Part shown: piece by piece, positions 5,606 to 8,027 of the stretch | Layout: every line of letters starts with the position of its first letter | Numbering within the stretch: position 1 is the stretch's first letter | Source of the DNA: UMGS1474 sp050946775 | Lineage (GTDB): Bacteria > Bacillota > Clostridia > Oscillospirales > Acutalibacteraceae | Reading direction: 5' to 3' | NCBI GenBank assembly: GCA_050946775.1 | Contig: JBMNVL010000086.1 | Coordinates: 1-8,027 of the forward strand | Length of the DNA: 8,027 bases | Position numbers and translations under genes: made by a program | The notes under the pieces: model-generated | Told to the model about the DNA's origin: nothing | What the model saw: only the letters and a program-made list of their open reading frames with translations | Databases searched by the model: none

Positions 5606-6094
5606 TCACTGCTCTTCGGCTTCTTCCGTTTCGGGCTTGGACAGCGGGTTGCGCAGCATCTGGCGCGCCTGCCGCAGTTCGCTCACCCGTTTGGTCAGCA
5701 GCTCCTCGGTGCTCTTCAGCACGTCGTCCGCGAAATCGTTGGCGCCCTTGCGCATATCGCGGGAACGCTGCTGCGCCGCCACCAGGATCTCGTTGGCCTT
5801 TTGCTGAGAGGCGACGACGATCTCTTCCTTGGAGATCATGGCGCGGGCACGCTCCTCGGCAGCGCGGGTGATCTCCTCGGCTTCCCGTTTGGCGTTGGCC
5901 ACGATATCGCCGCGGTCGGCGACGATCGCCTGCGCCTGGCGCAGCTCGCTGGGCAGATTGGCGCGGATATCGTCCACGATATCCCGCAGCTGATCCGCCG
6001 GGATCAGGCATTTGCCGCCCGACAGCGGCACGCTGACAGCCTTATCCACCATATCGTCGATCTGATCCAACAATTCGTCCACTTTCATGCTCAT
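5606..6094 (-). CDS. Coiled-coil protein of unknown function, downstream of coaD
   Basis: A 162-residue protein with no signal peptide or membrane segment. Residues 1-20 form an acidic helix (KVDELLDQIDDMVDKAV), followed by a short linker with a Gly-Gly (26-27). A long charged helix from about 33 to 148 is rich in Ala, Glu, Arg and Gln with hydrophobic positions at heptad-like spacing. The tail (150-162) is acidic. The helix resembles peripheral-stalk subunits of F/V-type ATPases or DivIVA-like scaffolds, and such proteins are sometimes labelled 'ATPase' or 'ATP synthase subunit b-like'. With no membrane anchor and no atp genes nearby, I do not accept that function. Its ATG at 6094 overlaps the coaD stop (ATGA) with AGGAAGGA just upstream; ATG at 6088 is possible, two residues shorter. 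Last gene of the rsmD operon; a structural or scaffolding role is only a guess. Confidence 0.82.
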   Translation of the reverse strand: MSMKVDELLDQIDDMVDKAVSVPLSGGKCLIPADQLRDIVDDIRANLPSELRQAQAIVADRGDIVANAKREAEEITRAAEERARAMISKEEIVVASQQKANEILVAAQQRSRDMRKGANDFADDVLKSTEELLTKRVSELRQARQMLRNPLSKPETEEAEEQ

Positions 6095-6576
6095 TCATTC
6101 CTTCCTATTTTTTTAATGATATCCTCTTTGATCTGTGCCGGTACGAAACCGGATATATCGCCGCCCAGAGAAGCGACCTGCTTGACCAGGCTGGATGACA
6201 AATACATATGCTCGGCGGTGGTGGTCAAAAACACCGTTTCCACCGCGGCGTTGAGCTTGCGGTTGGTCAGCGCCATCTGAAACTCGTACTCAAAATCCGA
6301 CATGGCGCGCAGACCCTTGACGATGACGGTCGCCTGGCGTTTGCGGGCGTATTCCGCCAGCAGGCCGTCGTAGCCGTCGATCTCGACCCCGGGAATGTCC
6401 GCCGTGACCCGCCGCAAAAGCTCCATCCGCTCCTCCATCGAAAACAGCGGACGCTTGGCGGCGTTGGGCATCACAGTGACGATCACCCGATCGAACAATT
6501 CCGCCGCCCGGCGGATGATATCCACATGGCCGAGGGTGACCGGGTCAAAGCTGCCCGGGCAAATGGCGATCCTCAT
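6091..6576 (-). CDS. coaD: Phosphopantetheine adenylyltransferase
   Basis: A 161-residue enzyme that joins 4'-phosphopantetheine and ATP to form dephospho-CoA, the penultimate step of CoA synthesis, in the cytosol as a hexamer in characterised members. The nucleotidyltransferase signature is at the N-terminus: CPGSFDPVTLGHVDII (6-21), with T14 and H17 of the TxGH motif. KGLRAMSDFEYE (88-99) and YLSSSLVKQVA (126-136) are the other family blocks. Length is the family norm. The start at 6576 gives the standard MRIAICPGSFDP N-terminus; the frame stays open upstream only inside rsmD. It overlaps the rsmD stop by ATGA at its start and the coiled-coil gene by ATGA at its end, so all three are probably translated in a coupled way. 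Confidence 0.97.
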   Translation of the reverse strand: MRIAICPGSFDPVTLGHVDIIRRAAELFDRVIVTVMPNAAKRPLFSMEERMELLRRVTADIPGVEIDGYDGLLAEYARKRQATVIVKGLRAMSDFEYEFQMALTNRKLNAAVETVFLTTTAEHMYLSSSLVKQVASLGGDISGFVPAQIKEDIIKKIGRNE

Positions 6577-7130
6577 CCGTCTATCACCTCGTTTTCCGAC
6601 GGGACGCGATACAGCCGCACAAAGATCTTGCCGTAGCGATAGGTGCGATCGGCCGCGAAAGCGCCCGCCCTTGCCGGCAGGGCATCCGGCGCGTCGGTCT
6701 CGCACACGATCAGCCCGCCGGGGCTGACGTGAACGGCGACCGCCTCCAGCGCCGGGATCAGCAGCCCCGACGCGTAGGGCGGATCGAGAAACACCAGATC
6801 GAACGTCCCGCAGCCCTGCAGATAGGTCATGGCGTCCCGGCTGAGCACCTGCCCGCGGTCGTCCATCCCGGTGTGGCGCAGATTGCGCCGCGCCACCTCG
6901 GCGGCCGCGGCGTTTTTGTCCACGAACACGCAGCTTTCGGCACCGCGGCTGAGCGCTTCCAGACCCAACTGGCCGCTGCCGGCGAACAGATCCAGCACCC
7001 GGCGACCCTCCAGCTCAAACTGAATGGCGCTGAACAGGCCTTCCTTGACCCGCTGGGCCGTCGGGCGGGTATCCTCGCCCGCCAGCGTTTCAAGCCGCCG
7101 GCCTCGTGCCGTTCCCGTAATGATCCTCAT
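6573..7130 (-). CDS. rsmD: 16S rRNA (guanine(966)-N(2))-methyltransferase
   Basis: A 185-residue SAM-dependent methyltransferase that modifies G966 (E. coli numbering) of 16S rRNA during 30S assembly. It shows MRIITGTARGRRL at the start, TRPTAQRVKEGLFSAI (21-36), the SAM-binding VLDLFAGSGQLGLEALSRGA (45-64), the acidic VDKN end of beta-2 (70-73) and the catalytic DPPY (116-119) typical of base-N methyltransferases. The ATG at 7130 gives the standard N-terminus and has TGGAG 10 bases upstream; a TTG at 7151 would add seven atypical residues. It is the first gene after a near-consensus promoter, directly ahead of coaD, an arrangement common in Bacillota. Confidence 0.96.
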   Translation of the reverse strand: MRIITGTARGRRLETLAGEDTRPTAQRVKEGLFSAIQFELEGRRVLDLFAGSGQLGLEALSRGAESCVFVDKNAAAAEVARRNLRHTGMDDRGQVLSRDAMTYLQGCGTFDLVFLDPPYASGLLIPALEAVAVHVSPGGLIVCETDAPDALPARAGAFAADRTYRYGKIFVRLYRVPSENEVIDG

Positions 7131-7167
7131 CGGCAAAAAACTCCATTCCAACAGATAACCAATCTAT

Positions 7168-7196
7168 ATTATGCAATAATCCGGCGGTTCTGTCAA
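7168..7196 (-). promoter_or_regulatory. rsmD-coaD operon promoter
   Basis: On the minus strand, consensus TTGACA (7196-7191), a 17-base spacer and CATAAT (7173-7168) make the best sigma-A-type promoter in the window. Start is expected near 7161, giving a leader of about 30 bases. The -35 begins only six bases after the proC stop codon, and no terminator separates the two, so proC transcripts may run into rsmD as well. Confidence 0.82.
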
Positions 7197-7202
7197 GTGC
7201 CT

Positions 7203-7997
7203 TTACAGCTTTTTGTCTTTTTCGAGACTGGCCTGCACCGCCGAAAGCACCGCGTTTTCCAGCCCTTCCCGCTGGAGAGCGCATACCCCTTCGATGGTGG
7301 TGCCGCCCGGCGAGCAGACCGCGTCCATCAGCGCCCGGGGATGCTCGCCCGTCTGCTGCAGCAGCAGCGCCGTGCCCAGCACCGACTGGGAGGCGATCTC
7401 CAGCGCCTTGGCCTTGGGCAGACCGTTTTTGACACCGGCCTGCGCCAGCGCGTCGATGTACATCAGGGTGAACGCCGGCGAGCAGGACGCCACGGCGGAG
7501 AAGATGGAAAACAGTCCTTCGTCCAGCTCCATCGAGCGGCCGACCGCGTCGAGGATCCGCTCCACCAGCTGCTTATGCTCGGCGCTGACCAGCCCGTTGC
7601 CGGTATAGGCGGAGATCGCTTCGCCCACCGTGGCGCAGATATTGGGCATCACCCGCACGACGGCGCGGCTTTCGCCCACCAGCGCGGCGATATCCGCCAG
7701 CGTTTTGCCGGCGGCGATCGACACGATCAGCGGATCGGCCTGCTCCAGCGCCGGGCGCAGAGGCGGCAGGACCGAGGCGAACATCTGGGGCTTGATCGCC
7801 ACCACCACCGCGTCGGCGTTTTGGATCGCCGCCTCGGGCGTAGCCGCCGCTTCGATCCCCCAATCGGCGGCCAGATCCACCGTTTTGTTCACGTCGATAT
7901 CGTAAGCGGAGATCTGATCCCCCTTGAACGAGTCCCGGCACATACCCCGGATGATGGCGCTCGCCATGTTGCCGGCACCGATAAACGCAATCTTCAT
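7203..7997 (-). CDS. proC: Pyrroline-5-carboxylate reductase
   Basis: A 264-residue cytosolic enzyme that reduces 1-pyrroline-5-carboxylate to L-proline with NAD(P)H, the last step of proline synthesis. The Rossmann motif is at the N-terminus: FIGAGNMASAII (5-16). Other family blocks are VVVAIKPQMF (64-73), VRVMPNICATVGEA (114-127), ASCSPAFTLMYIDALAQAG (170-188) and the ProC signature DAVCSPGGTTIEG (225-237). Length is typical. The start at 7997 is supported by AAAGGAG 7 bases upstream. It is followed on the same strand by the rsmD operon with its own promoter; anything upstream of proC lies beyond the window. Confidence 0.97.
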   Translation of the reverse strand: MKIAFIGAGNMASAIIRGMCRDSFKGDQISAYDIDVNKTVDLAADWGIEAAATPEAAIQNADAVVVAIKPQMFASVLPPLRPALEQADPLIVSIAAGKTLADIAALVGESRAVVRVMPNICATVGEAISAYTGNGLVSAEHKQLVERILDAVGRSMELDEGLFSIFSAVASCSPAFTLMYIDALAQAGVKNGLPKAKALEIASQSVLGTALLLQQTGEHPRALMDAVCSPGGTTIEGVCALQREGLENAVLSAVQASLEKDKKL

Positions 7998-8027
7998 ACG
8001 TTTGCTCCTTTCTCAAAGGGCCAGATA

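Noticed and set aside
4704..6011. 435-codon minus-strand open frame across mrp and the coiled-coil gene
   Set aside because: It runs through the perfect terminator and is antisense to mrp. Its translation is His/Gln/Arg-rich with no domain, the usual look of a GC-rich shadow frame.
5471..6280. 269-codon plus-strand open frame across the mrp end and the coiled-coil gene
   Set aside because: It crosses the bidirectional terminator and is antisense to the coiled-coil gene and coaD; the translation has no family features.
6577..6705. N-terminal extension of the coaD frame
   Set aside because: It would overlap rsmD in another frame. Family members start directly at MRIAxxPGSFDP, and the ATGA overlap fits.
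1..8027. tRNA, rRNA, CRISPR array, insertion sequence or phage genes
   Set aside because: On reading both strands I saw no cloverleaf, no regularly spaced repeats, no transposase or integrase motifs and no terminal inverted repeats.

Overview
This is an ordinary chromosomal stretch of a high-GC bacterium, most likely a Clostridia/Oscillospiraceae-type member of the Bacillota. Three things point there: strong purine-rich ribosome binding sites before most genes, the rsmD-coaD order common in that phylum, and a eukaryote/archaea-like prolyl-tRNA synthetase paired with an Mrp-type ATPase whose N-terminus is cysteine-rich. No phage, insertion sequence, CRISPR array, rRNA or tRNA was seen. The taxonomic call is inference from gene content, not from a marker search.

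Left third (17-3505, all minus strand): a four-gene operon reads proS, a cytosolic cyclophilin, a YkgJ-like cysteine-cluster protein and a lipoprotein cyclophilin. It starts from an extended -10 promoter just right of proS. The last three genes are tightly packed, with 11-bp and 4-bp overlaps. The two cyclophilins are clear paralogues.

Middle (3506-5595, plus strand): a 54-codon small gene with a perfect Shine-Dalgarno sequence is followed by about 200 bases of non-coding DNA. That stretch holds alternative hairpins and a promoter overlaid by inverted repeats. Then come a single phosphoglycosyl transferase of the PglC/WcaJ type, a strong terminator, the Mrp/ApbC iron-sulfur carrier ATPase gene and a perfect bidirectional terminator.

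Right third (5606-7997, minus strand): proC comes first in reading direction. A near-consensus promoter then drives rsmD (16S rRNA guanine-N2 methyltransferase), coaD (phosphopantetheine adenylyltransferase) and a coiled-coil protein of unknown role. rsmD/coaD and coaD/coiled-coil are joined by ATGA overlaps.

Most of the window is housekeeping: translation, protein folding, CoA, proline and Fe-S assembly. The less explained parts are the 54-aa protein, the isolated sugar transferase with its palindromic promoter, the Cys-cluster gene between two cyclophilins, and the coiled-coil protein. I did not find a convincing new multi-gene system.
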